Positions 7,919 through 16,853 of a stretch of 64,000 nucleotides of DNA are shown piece by piece. Below the pieces are notes generated by a model. That model was not told the origin of the DNA. It saw only the letters and a program-made list of their open reading frames with translations, and made no database searches. The position numbers were made by a program, and so were the translations under genes. Positions within the stretch are counted from its first letter, which is position 1. The number at the start of each line of letters is the position of its first letter. The stretch is from an uncultured Spirochaetales bacterium (lineage in GTDB: Bacteria; Spirochaetota; Spirochaetia; Sphaerochaetales; Sphaerochaetaceae), in contig CASFDW010000005.1 of the NCBI GenBank assembly GCA_949293595.1, positions 49,988-113,987 of the forward strand, given 5' to 3'.

Positions 7919-8719
7919 ATGAAAAGCAAAAAACTTGCAGCAGCAGCAATCGTAACACTTCTTACAGTGCCCAGCGTATTCGCTACTGTCTATGGAACGG
8001 AAAACGTATCGATTTGGAACAAGGCGGACGAGATCGCAGATGACAGCGTATCATACGTCGCAACAGTGAGGGACATCACACTGGAGAATCTTGATGCGGA
8101 CGGCAATGTCATAAAGACGGATGTGGCGGCAATCAGCGCGGTGCCCGCGAATTATGGATCCAGAATTCTCAGGACCATCTCGGGAGAAAGCGATGCAGTG
8201 GCGTTCACGGACAACTTCTATGACGGCAGCATCATCACCCCGTTCAACGACGACCTCTACGACGTTGATGCGAAATATCTCAGGGACGAAGTGGTTGACG
8301 GAGTGAACACGAAGGTATATCAGGCCTCGATCGCTCTCGACAGGAACCTCTTCTTCTTCAGCGATCCCTACAAGGAGAGCGGAGACATCATCGGATATGA
8401 CTTCGACGAAAAAGAAACCAACGACGACCTCGTTGTGACACTCTGGCTTGATGCTTCGACAGGCGCTCTGGTAAAGCAGGAAAACAACTATACCTACAAC
8501 GTCGGCCTCAGCAACAGCAAGGTGAACTTCAAACAGACCGTCATCTACGGTACTGCGGAGACAAGCGACGGACTCGTATCTCTTCCTGTATCGGTGACAA
8601 CAAGCGGAACAGTCGATGAGAACACCAAGGCTCCGTCGATCTACAACAGGGTCAACTTCCTCATCACCGATCTTCTCGACGGTTATGTGGATACGGAGAA
8701 CTACAAGCACGGATTCTAA
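7919..8719 (+). CDS. Secreted protein, possibly LolA/LppX-like fold
   Basis: 266 residues with a signal peptide (MKSKKLAAAAIVTLLTVPSVFA, cleavage after FA) and no lipobox cysteine, so it is periplasmic or exported. The mature part is acidic and strand-rich, with alternating segments such as VTLWLDASTGALVKQENNYTY, reminiscent of the LolA/LppX/outer-membrane lipoprotein-sorting fold (strands carrying 'WLD...GALVK'). This fold guess is weak. ATG 7919 has GGAG (7907-7910) eight bases upstream. It stands alone between two terminators. Confidence 0.72.
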   Translation: MKSKKLAAAAIVTLLTVPSVFATVYGTENVSIWNKADEIADDSVSYVATVRDITLENLDADGNVIKTDVAAISAVPANYGSRILRTISGESDAVAFTDNFYDGSIITPFNDDLYDVDAKYLRDEVVDGVNTKVYQASIALDRNLFFFSDPYKESGDIIGYDFDEKETNDDLVVTLWLDASTGALVKQENNYTYNVGLSNSKVNFKQTVIYGTAETSDGLVSLPVSVTTSGTVDENTKAPSIYNRVNFLITDLLDGYVDTENYKHGF

Positions 8720-8959
8720 CTGATCCGGCAGGCACCCCTCATGAGAAGACCGCCGGACGGTAATGCGGAAAAAGCCGCAGCCGTTCCGGGGCACAGCGGG
8801 GACCGCCCGGCCCGACAATGGGGCTTGAACACCTCCGAGCGGATGCAATCCGCAAAACAAAGGCTTCCATCTGGAAATGATGGAAGCTTTTTTTTATCCA
8901 AAAGGCAAAGCCCGGGTGGACAACGGGCGGGTGAAGAACCGCCCGGAGGCCCGAGGTGA
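8720..8959. other. Intergenic region with a GC-rich stretch
   Basis: 240 bases without a convincing gene. A GC-rich patch (about 8740-8840) can fold but matches no RNA family I know; a GC-rich inverted repeat (CGGGCGG...CCGCCCG, about 8922-8947) sits just past the end of nagB. The bidirectional terminator is listed separately. Confidence 0.4.
8863..8895. terminator. Bidirectional Rho-independent terminator
   Basis: GCTTCCATC (8863-8871) pairs with GATGGAAGC (8879-8887), followed by eight T on the plus strand. On the minus strand the stem is followed by CTTTGTTTTG, so it may also end nagB transcription. Confidence 0.82.
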
Positions 8960-9769
8960 TCAGCAGATCGACATCGGATCGATGTGGGACTGTTCTATGT
9001 CCTTGAAATACTTGTAGGTATCGACCTTGAGCTCGCCGCATGCCGGCTCGTCGCATACGATGATCGCGGCGCGGTGCAGCTGCAATGCGGAACATGTCCA
9101 CATCTGGGAAACCCCACCCTCGACAGTGGCGGCCAGGGCGCGTGCCTTGTTGTGCCCGTTCACGAGAACAAGGACCTCCTTGCTGTCGGTCACGGTCTGC
9201 ACACCGACCGTCAGTGCGGTACTCGGCACCTTGGATACGTCGTTGTCGAAGAACCTGGAGTTCATGACCTTGGTGTCGTATGTGAGGCTTTTCTCCCTTG
9301 TCCTGGAGGAAAGGGAGGAGAACGGCTCGTTGAAGGCTATGTGCCCGTCGGCGCCTATGCCGCCCATGAACAGGTCGATTCCGCCATAGCTCCTGATCTT
9401 CTCCTCATAGCGTGCGCACTCCGCCTTCAGGTCGGGTGCGTTCCCGTCGAGTATGTTTATGTTCTCCGCAGGAATGTCGATATGGTTGAAGAAATTCTCA
9501 TGCATGAACGTCCAATAGCTCTGGGGATGGTTCTTTGGCAGACCGACATACTCGTCCATGTTGAAAGTCACCACGTTCTTAAAAGAGATGAACCCGTTCT
9601 TGTTCATCTTCACAAGCTCCCTGTAGGTTCCGATCGGAGATGATCCGGTGGGAAGCCCCAGTATGAACGGACGGTCGCTCGTCCTGTTGTGCTCCTTGAT
9701 TCTGGAAGCGATATACCTTGCAGCCCACAATGAAAGCTGTTCGTAATCCGGTTCGATAATGACGCGCAT
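8960..9769 (-). CDS. nagB: Glucosamine-6-phosphate deaminase (long form)
   Basis: 269 residues, close to E. coli NagB (266). It converts glucosamine 6-phosphate to fructose 6-phosphate and ammonia. Diagnostic segments are [20 protein letters not shown] (phosphate loop), [11 protein letters not shown] (catalytic Asp), [41 protein letters not shown] (catalytic Asp/His pair) and the C-terminal [30 protein letters not shown]. The allosteric-type C-terminal region is present. ATG 9769 has GGAGGAG just upstream; longer in-frame starts add basic, non-conserved sequence. A weak TTGCAA-17-TAAACT promoter can be read in the 89 bases after mnmA. A second, shorter NagB lies at 27518. Confidence 0.93.
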   Translation of the reverse strand: MRVIIEPDYEQLSLWAARYIASRIKEHNRTSDRPFILGLPTGSSPIGTYRELVKMNKNGFISFKNVVTFNMDEYVGLPKNHPQSYWTFMHENFFNHIDIPAENINILDGNAPDLKAECARYEEKIRSYGGIDLFMGGIGADGHIAFNEPFSSLSSRTREKSLTYDTKVMNSRFFDNDVSKVPSTALTVGVQTVTDSKEVLVLVNGHNKARALAATVEGGVSQMWTCSALQLHRAAIIVCDEPACGELKVDTYKYFKDIEQSHIDPMSIC

Positions 9770-9858
9770 AAGCTCCTCCAAATTCTTTTTTTCGATTATC
9801 CTTCTCCAGTTTACTTTCTTTTTCCTCTTATTGCAAACAAACTCTCGCGGCAATGCGG

Positions 9859-10926
9859 TCAGTCGTCCGGCTTCTCCATTATGGCGGAGGCCACGACCGC
9901 ATCACCGCTGTACACCACGGCGCTCTGCCCCGGCGTGAGGGCACCCGCACCGTGCGGGAAGACCACCCTCATGCCGCCGCTGCACTCCTCCACCGACGCC
10001 TCAAGCCCGGGAGATGCCGAACGTATCTTGACGGAATACGAGGACTCGTGGAAGCCATCGTATGACACGAAGTTGACATTGCTGCAACGGACGCTTTTAG
10101 AGACCGTGTCCTCCTTCAGTCCGACAACGACCGTGTTCGTATCGGGATCGAGGGAAATGACATAAAGCGGTTCGCTGTAGGCCACGCCGAGCCCCTTTCT
10201 CTGGCCGATGGTATAGTTCCAGAACCCGTCATGCACTCCGAGCCTGGTCCCGTCCTTGAACACGATGTCACCCTTTTTCGGCTCCACCTGGAGGAGATCG
10301 GAATATGAACCTCCGTAAAAGTCCTGGCTTTCCTTTTCGCCCGGCTCATGAAGCCCCAGCTCCTCATCCATCCTGCGCACATCGCTTTTCAGCAGATCCC
10401 CCAGCGGGAACAGCGTCCAAGACAGCTGTTCCTGACTGAGACGGGAAAGAAAATACGACTGGTCCTTCTTTGGATCCCGAGCCTTCAGAAGCGCATGGCG
10501 TCCTCCGATCACGCAGGTTCTGGCATAATGCCCTGTAGCAAAATAGTCGAAATCGACGCTTTTGCGGGCCTCGTCTATCATCGCACCGAATTTTATGAGG
10601 GCGTTGCACCAGATGCACGGATTCGGGGTCCGGGCGTTCATGTATTCACTTTTGAAATTGTCGAGGACCTTCGATTCATAAAGCGCGGAGCAATCGACCA
10701 CGCGGTGCCGTATCCCGATCCGGCGGCAGATTGCGTCTATCTTCTCCAGATCCCCGCTCTTATCGGGCTTGTAGCAGCTGTTGGGACCTGCAGGTGCCGG
10801 ATAAGGCGAGTCCTTGCGCCATATGAGCATGGTGATGCCCTCGACCTCGTACCCCTGCTGCTTCAAAAGATATGCCACGACCGACGAGTCTATCCCGCCG
10901 CTCATTCCGACCAAAACTTTCTTCAT
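9859..10926 (-). CDS. mnmA: MnmA-like tRNA 2-thiouridylase lacking the second catalytic Cys
   Basis: 355 residues. The N-terminal PP-loop is [10 protein letters not shown] (8-16), with [17 protein letters not shown] holding the first catalytic cysteine (Cys104) and [16 protein letters not shown], the insert domain [15 protein letters not shown] and a C-terminal beta-barrel. MnmA thiolates U34 of Glu, Gln and Lys tRNAs. In E. coli and most homologues a second cysteine in an ESQEIC/STGIC motif receives the sulfur attack; here that site reads ESQDFY (199-204), so the cysteine is a tyrosine. Extra cysteines at 51, 67, 79 and 107 might substitute or hold a cluster. A TATGCT hexamer lies 11 bases before ATG, with no Shine-Dalgarno. 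Confidence 0.85.
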   Translation of the reverse strand: MKKVLVGMSGGIDSSVVAYLLKQQGYEVEGITMLIWRKDSPYPAPAGPNSCYKPDKSGDLEKIDAICRRIGIRHRVVDCSALYESKVLDNFKSEYMNARTPNPCIWCNALIKFGAMIDEARKSVDFDYFATGHYARTCVIGGRHALLKARDPKKDQSYFLSRLSQEQLSWTLFPLGDLLKSDVRRMDEELGLHEPGEKESQDFYGGSYSDLLQVEPKKGDIVFKDGTRLGVHDGFWNYTIGQRKGLGVAYSEPLYVISLDPDTNTVVVGLKEDTVSKSVRCSNVNFVSYDGFHESSYSVKIRSASPGLEASVEECSGGMRVVFPHGAGALTPGQSAVVYSGDAVVASAIMEKPDD

Positions 10927-11029
10927 ACTGCGATGGTAGCATAAAAGGAGGGATTATTCCCGGCCGGACAATAAAAAAATGGGAACAACCGGCCAACACA
11001 TGGTAAAATACTTCCATAAGGAGGAAGAA

Positions 11030-11446
11030 ATGGCCGGAACTGAGAAAAAAGAAACCGAAATGAAGGGAAAACAGATCGTGAAGAAGGAAAAATCGGTACC
11101 GGCCTGCAAGGATACGGGAAACAGGCTCCCTGTGGAGACGGAGAAGCCAGGCCCTGCGGCCGAAGGCGGCACGGTGATCGAGGTGTCCGTCCCCGTGTCT
11201 TCAGCGACCCCGAAGGCAAAGAACAAGAAGAAGCAGGTCAGATACGTGTTCCGCGACGTGGAAAAGGGATGGTTCGAGAAGGAGCGCGACAACGCCCGGG
11301 TGACCAAGTACTACGCAACACAGAAGGAAGCCGTCGAGGCGGCGAAGGAACATATCAGGAATTCGGGCATGCCAGGATCCATCATCATACAGAGCAAGAT
11401 GGGAAGGATAAGGGCCAACACAAAAGTCACAACAAAAAAACTCTGA
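11030..11446 (+). CDS. DUF2188 domain protein
   Basis: 138 residues. The N-terminal 60 are Lys/Glu/Pro/Thr-rich and probably disordered. The C-terminal 70 residues (YVFRDVEKGWFEKERDNARVTKYYATQKEAVEAAKEHIRNSGMPGSIIIQSKMGRI) match DUF2188, a small alpha/beta domain whose Arg/Lys-rich face and 'GRI' end are typical; its function is unknown. ATG 11030 follows AAGGAGG by five bases, and TAAAAT at 11004-11009 may be its -10. It is divergent from mnmA. A weak hairpin follows. Confidence 0.8.
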   Translation: MAGTEKKETEMKGKQIVKKEKSVPACKDTGNRLPVETEKPGPAAEGGTVIEVSVPVSSATPKAKNKKKQVRYVFRDVEKGWFEKERDNARVTKYYATQKEAVEAAKEHIRNSGMPGSIIIQSKMGRIRANTKVTTKKL

Positions 11447-11462
11447 TAAAACAGAAATAAAT

Positions 11463-11486
11463 ATCAATTAATATTGATTTTTATTT
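11463..11486 (+). terminator. Weak AT-rich terminator hairpin
   Basis: ATCAAT (11463-11468), loop TAAT, ATTGAT (11473-11478), then TTTTATTT. The stem is short and AT-only, so efficiency is doubtful; the following ldhA could be partly read through. Confidence 0.35.
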
Positions 11487-11525
11487 ATCTCCTTATTATT
11501 TTTATCACAAGGAGATTTCAATTTT

Positions 11526-12506
11526 ATGAAAATAACCATGTTCGATACAAAACCGTATGATAGGAAACACTTTGATGAAGTGAATCTGGGATACGGATTC
11601 GATATAAAGTACCTTGAGTCCACCCTGGGCGTCAATTCCGCGGTGATGGCAAGGGGTTCCGATGCGGTATGCCCGTTCGTCAACTGCAACGTCGGGGCCG
11701 AGGTCATAGACACCCTGGCCGACGAAGGGGTGCGGCTCATCGCGATGAGGAGTGCGGGATTCAACAACGTGGATCTCAACAGGGCACGTGAACGGGGGAT
11801 CAAGGTCGTCAGGGTCCCGGCATATTCGCCGCATGCGGTGGCGGAACATTCCTTTGCGATGCTCCTGACGCTCGTGCGCAAGATGCAGCATGCGTATGTC
11901 AGGACCAGGGAGTTCAACTTCTCGCTCTCCGGACTTGTCGGATTCGACCTTCATGGAAAGACGATCGGCATAATCGGTACGGGAAAGATCGGCAGATGCG
12001 CGATCGATATCGCAAAGGGATTCGGTATGAAGGTACTGGCATACGATCCGTTCCCGCAGGATATCGACGGAGTCACATACACAACCCTGGACGTCCTGCT
12101 TTCAGAAAGCGACGTGATCAGCCTCTATTGTCCGCTGACCAAGGACAACCGCCATCTGATCGACGGAGAAAGCCTGAAGAAGATAAAAAAGACGGCGGTG
12201 ATAATAAACACAAGCAGGGGTGCGCTAGTTGACAGCGAGGATCTGCTCGAGGCACTCAAGGAAAAGAGGATCGCGGGCGCGGCACTCGACGTCTACGAGG
12301 AGGAGGCAGGAATCTTCTTCACGGACCAGAGCGGGGAAGGAATCGAGGATGACACTCTGGCACGCCTGATAAGCATGCCGAACGTCATCGTCACCTCCCA
12401 TCAGGGATATCTGACGGAGGAGGCGCTCAGGGCCATAAGCGAGACGACGCTTGAGAACGTGAAGGAGTTCGCGGAGGGCCGCAGGCTCCGGAACGAGATC
12501 CTCTGA
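11526..12506 (+). CDS. ldhA: D-lactate dehydrogenase (D-2-hydroxyacid dehydrogenase family)
   Basis: 326 residues, reducing pyruvate to D-lactate with NADH in fermentation. Features: the substrate-domain SAGFNNVDL, the nucleotide-binding GIIGTGKIG and acidic YDPFPQD ending strand 2 (NAD preference), NTSRGALVDSEDLL with the catalytic Arg region, and TSHQGYLTEEAL with the catalytic His. The NH2-terminal MKITMFDTKPYDRKHFDE is typical of LdhA. AAGGAG (11509-11514) precedes the ATG by 11 bases. The stop codon abuts the end of the convergent J-domain gene with no space for a terminator. Confidence 0.92.
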   Translation: MKITMFDTKPYDRKHFDEVNLGYGFDIKYLESTLGVNSAVMARGSDAVCPFVNCNVGAEVIDTLADEGVRLIAMRSAGFNNVDLNRARERGIKVVRVPAYSPHAVAEHSFAMLLTLVRKMQHAYVRTREFNFSLSGLVGFDLHGKTIGIIGTGKIGRCAIDIAKGFGMKVLAYDPFPQDIDGVTYTTLDVLLSESDVISLYCPLTKDNRHLIDGESLKKIKKTAVIINTSRGALVDSEDLLEALKEKRIAGAALDVYEEEAGIFFTDQSGEGIEDDTLARLISMPNVIVTSHQGYLTEEALRAISETTLENVKEFAEGRRLRNEIL

Positions 12507-13625
12507 TCAACGCCCGCCGGTGAGGAACGCATAGGCCTCGTTGGCCTTCTGCATCTCCTTGTTCGCAAACTCCATGAAGGCGGGATCCAGCTTGTAGGCC
12601 TGGATCCTGTCCGGATGAAAGCTCATCACCTTGTTCCTGTATGCGTTCTTTATCTCCTCCTCCGTCGCTCCGGAGGACAGGCCAAGGACCTTCAGGTGCC
12701 TGAGCCTCTCGTCGTTTCCCGCATCCATGCCACTGCCTGCAAGCGAATCGTAGAAGTCGAAGAACACCTTCCTCTGGGCGTCCGTGTCGTCGAAGCCGTC
12801 CGCATACCATGCGAAATCAAGCGGTGTGAGGCTCATTCCATATGATGCATACCCCTCCCCTCCGAACGAGGGGTTCTTTTTTGCGAAGTCGCTCCTACCC
12901 TTCTCTATCGCCATTTTGAACGGTTCCGATCCCGAATGCTGCTGCATCGCCTCCACCAGAGTGAAATAGTCGATCAGGTCCACCCTGTCCAGTCCTGCAT
13001 GCATGGAGAACGACGACAGCAGGCCGAGATATCTTATCAGCGCCCGTTTCTTGTCCCTTCCTATCTCCTTGCCGTAATCGCGTATACCAAGGTCGAGCCT
13101 TTTCAAGGAACCGGTGTCGACCTCGTCCTCGGACTTCAGCATCAGGGTGAGGCTGAAGGACCCTTCGTTTCCAGGGTCGTATTCAAGAACGAGCCTTAGC
13201 CCGAGTATGCCGAAATCCCTGAGGTTCCTGTAAAAGGCCTTCCTGCCCTCCTCAGTGCGTTTCAAGACGGTCTTTTCGATCGTGAAATCATCCTTCCTCA
13301 TGGAAAGAAGCGACCCGGGTACGGCATAGCCGCAGTCCGAGAGCAGGCGAAGGACATCCGCACAGGAGAATGCGGGCACCTTGCGGCGGTTCAGCTCATA
13401 GGTCCTGTAGACCTCCTCGTTCCTGAAGAACGTCCGGTGTATGGTTATCTCGCGGATGTACAGGCGGAACACCCCTCCGCGGAATACGGCCTCAAAGACG
13501 TCGGCCTCCCTCTTCCTGCCCTCATGCTCAAGAACGGTCTCCAGGGTCTCCTTTGCCTGTACCTGCACAGGTGAAAGGCTTCTGAAGAAAATATTCCTAA
13601 GCGTCGCCTCAAGATTCTTGTCCAT
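12507..13625 (-). CDS. Protein with C-terminal J domain
   Basis: 372 residues. The last 67 (about 305-372) form a J domain with the invariant HPD (SFHPDRIQ) preceded by TEEEIKNAYRNKVM, so it should recruit and stimulate a DnaK-type Hsp70. The N-terminal 300 residues match nothing I recognise; they are mixed alpha/beta with no zinc-finger or Gly/Phe region, so this is not canonical DnaJ. A DjlA-like role cannot be excluded, but no N-terminal membrane helix is seen. It appears leaderless: TAGAAT ends six bases before ATG and there is no Shine-Dalgarno. Confidence 0.78.
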   Translation of the reverse strand: MDKNLEATLRNIFFRSLSPVQVQAKETLETVLEHEGRKREADVFEAVFRGGVFRLYIREITIHRTFFRNEEVYRTYELNRRKVPAFSCADVLRLLSDCGYAVPGSLLSMRKDDFTIEKTVLKRTEEGRKAFYRNLRDFGILGLRLVLEYDPGNEGSFSLTLMLKSEDEVDTGSLKRLDLGIRDYGKEIGRDKKRALIRYLGLLSSFSMHAGLDRVDLIDYFTLVEAMQQHSGSEPFKMAIEKGRSDFAKKNPSFGGEGYASYGMSLTPLDFAWYADGFDDTDAQRKVFFDFYDSLAGSGMDAGNDERLRHLKVLGLSSGATEEEIKNAYRNKVMSFHPDRIQAYKLDPAFMEFANKEMQKANEAYAFLTGGR

Positions 13626-13631
13626 GGAAAA

Positions 13632-13637
13632 ATTCTA
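13632..13637 (-). promoter_or_regulatory. -10 for leaderless J-domain gene
   Basis: Minus-strand TAGAAT, a six-base gap TTTTCC, then ATG 13625. No ribosome-binding site. Confidence 0.45.
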
Positions 13638-13860
13638 CATCAGGAAACCGCCGGAGAGAAAGTTTTTTATTTTAAAGATAAAGACATTCATCAAGCATCC
13701 GATATCGCAATCAGAAACATGAAAAATACTTTGAAAAGTCATGAAGGAATGTCCATGGATAAAAACAAATAACAGACGGATGATTTATGCATTATTTCAC
13801 AATGCATCAATTTTATTATTGAAAATTACCAATATGAGAACTTCTAAAGCAAATAACACA
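13638..13860. other. AT-rich intergenic region upstream of hppA
   Basis: The J-domain gene and hppA diverge here. It is strongly AT-rich, with no open frame of note and no repeat. The rightward extended -10 at its right end is listed separately. Confidence 0.4.
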
Positions 13861-13869
13861 TGATATAAT
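13861..13869 (+). promoter_or_regulatory. Extended -10 of hppA
   Basis: TGATATAAT, a TGn plus perfect TATAAT. The expected -35 position (13841) reads CTTCTA, so the extended -10 would carry recognition. The leader would be about 39 bases and includes AAGGAGG. Confidence 0.6.
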
Positions 13870-13914
13870 AAAAGTTGTAAGTCATGTATGCAAAGGGGAC
13901 GTAAGGAGGTAGCC

Positions 13915-16077
13915 ATGCTCATCATTCTTGCTCTTGCAATCGTGTTCTCCCTTCTGCTTGCCTTGCTCAACTACCTGCGGATAAAGAAGAAGCCTGCAGG
14001 CACGGACCAGATGGCGGAGATATCGGAAACCATACGCCAGGGAGCCAGTGAATTCCTGAAATGCGAATTCAGAATCCTTTACATCGCGGCAGCGGGGATA
14101 TTCCTTGTCCTGGCCGTATTCGTTTCATTCACGGGGGCGGCATGCTTCCTGATCGGTGCGGCCATGAGCGCGCTTGCGGGCTTGGTGGGCATGAAGAGCG
14201 CCACTCTTGCGAACGTAAGGGTCACGAACGAGGCGCGTGAGACAAGGGATGTCGGAAGGACGGTAGGAATTGCATTGACAGGAGGATCGGTCATGGGACT
14301 GTCCGTCGCCGGGTTCGCGCTTTTGGGACTTTTTGCGGTATACATCATATTCGGAGTCCTTTTGGGACAGCTGGAACAGCAGAGGATCACATTCCATGCG
14401 AACTTCCTCAGCATCGCTGACATTCCGTTCACTATGAGCGTCTCATGCTATGCGCTCGGATGCTCTGTCATCGCAATGATCAACCGTGTCGGAGGCGGCA
14501 TATACACAAAGGCTGCGGACATGGGTGCGGACCTGGTCGGCAAAAGCGAGTACAACATACCCGAGGACGATCCGAGAAACCCGGCCACCATAGCGGACAA
14601 CGTCGGCGACAATGTCGGAGACGTCGCGGGGCTGGGCAGCGACCTGCTTGAAAGCTATGTCGGTGCAATAACATCGAGCATGATACTTGCGATATACACC
14701 TACTACAGCAAGAAGGGCGCATCGGATGCTATAAGCCACAGCCTGCTGCTGCGCCTTGTCGGATATCCGCTGCTGTTCTGTTCAATCGGGCTTCTGTGCT
14801 GCACGGCGGCGCTGGCCGCCTTCAATCTCAGAAGGGCCGGAGGGGATGCGAAGAAAACCTTGGACAATACCACATATCTTTCATCGGCCCTCACGGTGGG
14901 TTTGACGGCGCTGGCAACAAACCTGTACCTGCCGCAGGATATCGCGCTCGGTGGAATCGGATTCTCGGCCGGACGCTTCAGCCCTTGGATATGTGCCGTT
15001 GCGGGAATCATCGCGGGAATACTCATCGGACAGGTTGCGGACTACTACACCTCGTATGCCCACAAGCCGGCGCTTGCGGTCGCAAAGGCAAGCGAGGAAG
15101 GCCCCGCCCTGACGATAACCAAGGGCATGGCCCTCGGAATGAACAGCGTGCTGGTCCCGGTCATGATCCTCGGCCTGTGCATAATAGCCGCACATGCCAC
15201 CGCGGGACTTTACGGAGTGGGAATGGCGGCGATGGGAATGCTCAGCTTCGTCGCCGTGACCGTCTCGGTAGACACCTACGGCCCGATATCGGACAACGCG
15301 GGAGGAATAGCCGAGATGTGCCATCTGGACAAGGAGGTCAGGAAAATCACAGACAGCCTCGATGCGGTTGGAAACACTACGGCGGCCATAGGAAAGGGCT
15401 TCGCCATCGGCAGCGCCGCATTTGCGGCATTGTCCCTTTTCGCCAGCTATCTCTACGCCCTTGCGGGAGAGGACAGCGCATCCGGAATCTCGCTCGTGCT
15501 CAACATCCTCAATCCGTTGACGCTGGCCGGAGCCCTAGTCGGGGGCGCGCTGCCATACCTGTTCAGCGGAATACTTATAGAATCTGTCGCAAAGACCGCG
15601 GAGACCATGGTGGACGAGATAAGGAACCAGTTCAGACGCAATCCCGAAATCCTCGAAGGAGCCATGAAGCCGGACTACAACAGATGCATACACATCAGCA
15701 GCAAGGGAGCGCTGAAGGAGATGAAGAAGCCGGCCTTCATCGCGGTCGTATCGCCGCTGGTGGCGGGATTCGTCTTCGGCCCGTCCTTCGTCGGCGGACT
15801 GCTGATAGGCACAACGCTCAGCGCGATCATGCTCGCGATATACACAGCCAACAGCGGAGGGGCGTGGGACAACGCGAAGAAGCACATCGAGGACGGCCAT
15901 TTCGGAGGAAAAGGTTCGGACGCCCACAACGCGTCGATCATAGGTGACACCGTCGGCGATCCGCTGAAGGACACGGTCGGTCCCAGCCTCGACATCCTGA
16001 TAAAGATAATGAGTGTGGTGGCGCTGATCACCGTGAGCATCTTCAGCAGGTACAACATCATGGGGCTTGTATTATGA
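13915..16077 (+). CDS. hppA: K+-dependent membrane pyrophosphatase (H+ or Na+ pumping)
   Basis: 720 residues, about 16 helices. It hydrolyses cytoplasmic pyrophosphate and exports cations. Substrate-site motifs are intact: DMGADLVGK, IPEDDPRNPATIADNVGDNVGD and SDAHNASIIGDTVGDPLKDTVG. GNTTAAIGKGF (Ala490) instead of GNTTKA places it in the K+-dependent class. The gate region reads GSDLLESYVG with Glu246, the glutamate position used by sodium-pumping and some mixed enzymes; many proton-only K+-dependent enzymes carry it one turn later. Ion choice is therefore open. ATG 13915 has AAGGAGG upstream; ATG 13888 would lack one. Confidence 0.93.
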   Translation: MLIILALAIVFSLLLALLNYLRIKKKPAGTDQMAEISETIRQGASEFLKCEFRILYIAAAGIFLVLAVFVSFTGAACFLIGAAMSALAGLVGMKSATLANVRVTNEARETRDVGRTVGIALTGGSVMGLSVAGFALLGLFAVYIIFGVLLGQLEQQRITFHANFLSIADIPFTMSVSCYALGCSVIAMINRVGGGIYTKAADMGADLVGKSEYNIPEDDPRNPATIADNVGDNVGDVAGLGSDLLESYVGAITSSMILAIYTYYSKKGASDAISHSLLLRLVGYPLLFCSIGLLCCTAALAAFNLRRAGGDAKKTLDNTTYLSSALTVGLTALATNLYLPQDIALGGIGFSAGRFSPWICAVAGIIAGILIGQVADYYTSYAHKPALAVAKASEEGPALTITKGMALGMNSVLVPVMILGLCIIAAHATAGLYGVGMAAMGMLSFVAVTVSVDTYGPISDNAGGIAEMCHLDKEVRKITDSLDAVGNTTAAIGKGFAIGSAAFAALSLFASYLYALAGEDSASGISLVLNILNPLTLAGALVGGALPYLFSGILIESVAKTAETMVDEIRNQFRRNPEILEGAMKPDYNRCIHISSKGALKEMKKPAFIAVVSPLVAGFVFGPSFVGGLLIGTTLSAIMLAIYTANSGGAWDNAKKHIEDGHFGGKGSDAHNASIIGDTVGDPLKDTVGPSLDILIKIMSVVALITVSIFSRYNIMGLVL

Positions 16078-16196
16078 CAAGATAACCATGGGCCATGGTC
16101 AACGGATGCCTTTCATGGTTAGTATTCACCATATTGGCCGGAATAATCAATTTTCGCTCTTTATGGACCGGAAACCCATCGGATATCCTTGTCGGT

Positions 16197-16853
16197 ATGA
16201 ACTGGTTGGAAAAACACATAACGCTCGTATCGTATTCCGATCCGAAGGATGAGAAGCTGAACGCCTGGACACATCTGGCCGGTGCAGTACTGTCGATGAC
16301 CGGCCTCATGTACGTGATCATCAGCCTGCCTTCGTACGGCACGACCGCGCTCAAGGCAGGCCTTCTGATATTCGCCCTGTCGAACCTGCTGCTCTACACG
16401 GCCTCAGGCTTCTACCACTACCTGGAGCCGGGCAATCTGAAAAGGATTGCGAGGATACTCGACCACAGCAACATATACATACTCATCTCCGGCACCTACA
16501 CCCCGATACTGCTTTACATAAACAACAGGGCCGCCGACACGGTGGCGTTGATCCTCTGGACAACCACGGTGGCCGGAATAGCCTTCACCCTGGTGTTCTG
16601 GCAACGCCTCAGGGTCCTCCATGTGGCGCTTTATGTCTTCATGGGGTGGATCTGCATACTCTTCTGGAACGACATCATACCATATGTGCCGGCGCAGATG
16701 ATCAAGTATCTGGTGGCGGGCGGAGTCACATACACCATCGGGATCGTGTTCTACGGAATAAAGAAGATACCGCACGGACATGCCATATGGCATCTGTTCG
16801 TCCTGGGAGGATCGGTGTTCTTCTACATCGGGATACTCATGTATCTCCGTTGA
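16197..16853 (+). CDS. Haemolysin III family (PAQR) membrane protein
   Basis: 218 residues, seven helices. The PAQR/HlyIII signatures are present: NAWTHLAGAVLS near the N-terminus, SGFYHYL, LDHSNIYILISGTYTP, and HAIWHLFVLGGSVFFYI at the C-terminus, giving the His/Asp/Ser set thought to bind a metal. Bacterial members are called haemolysin III, but their cellular role is unclear and a lipid hydrolase activity has been proposed for the superfamily. ATG 16197 gives the usual length; no Shine-Dalgarno is present and a poor TATCCT lies seven bases upstream. Its last 17 bases overlap the convergent gene. Confidence 0.85.
   Translation: MNWLEKHITLVSYSDPKDEKLNAWTHLAGAVLSMTGLMYVIISLPSYGTTALKAGLLIFALSNLLLYTASGFYHYLEPGNLKRIARILDHSNIYILISGTYTPILLYINNRAADTVALILWTTTVAGIAFTLVFWQRLRVLHVALYVFMGWICILFWNDIIPYVPAQMIKYLVAGGVTYTIGIVFYGIKKIPHGHAIWHLFVLGGSVFFYIGILMYLR

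Noticed and set aside
8735..8860. Possible tRNA or SRP RNA in the GC-rich intergenic patch
   Set aside because: A GTTCAAGCCCC-like T-arm appears on the minus strand, but no acceptor or anticodon stems can be built, and the SRP GGTCAGG/GGAAGCAGC motifs are absent.
14796..15947. 383-codon frame inside hppA
   Set aside because: Shadow frame; the pyrophosphatase reading is continuous and carries all family motifs.
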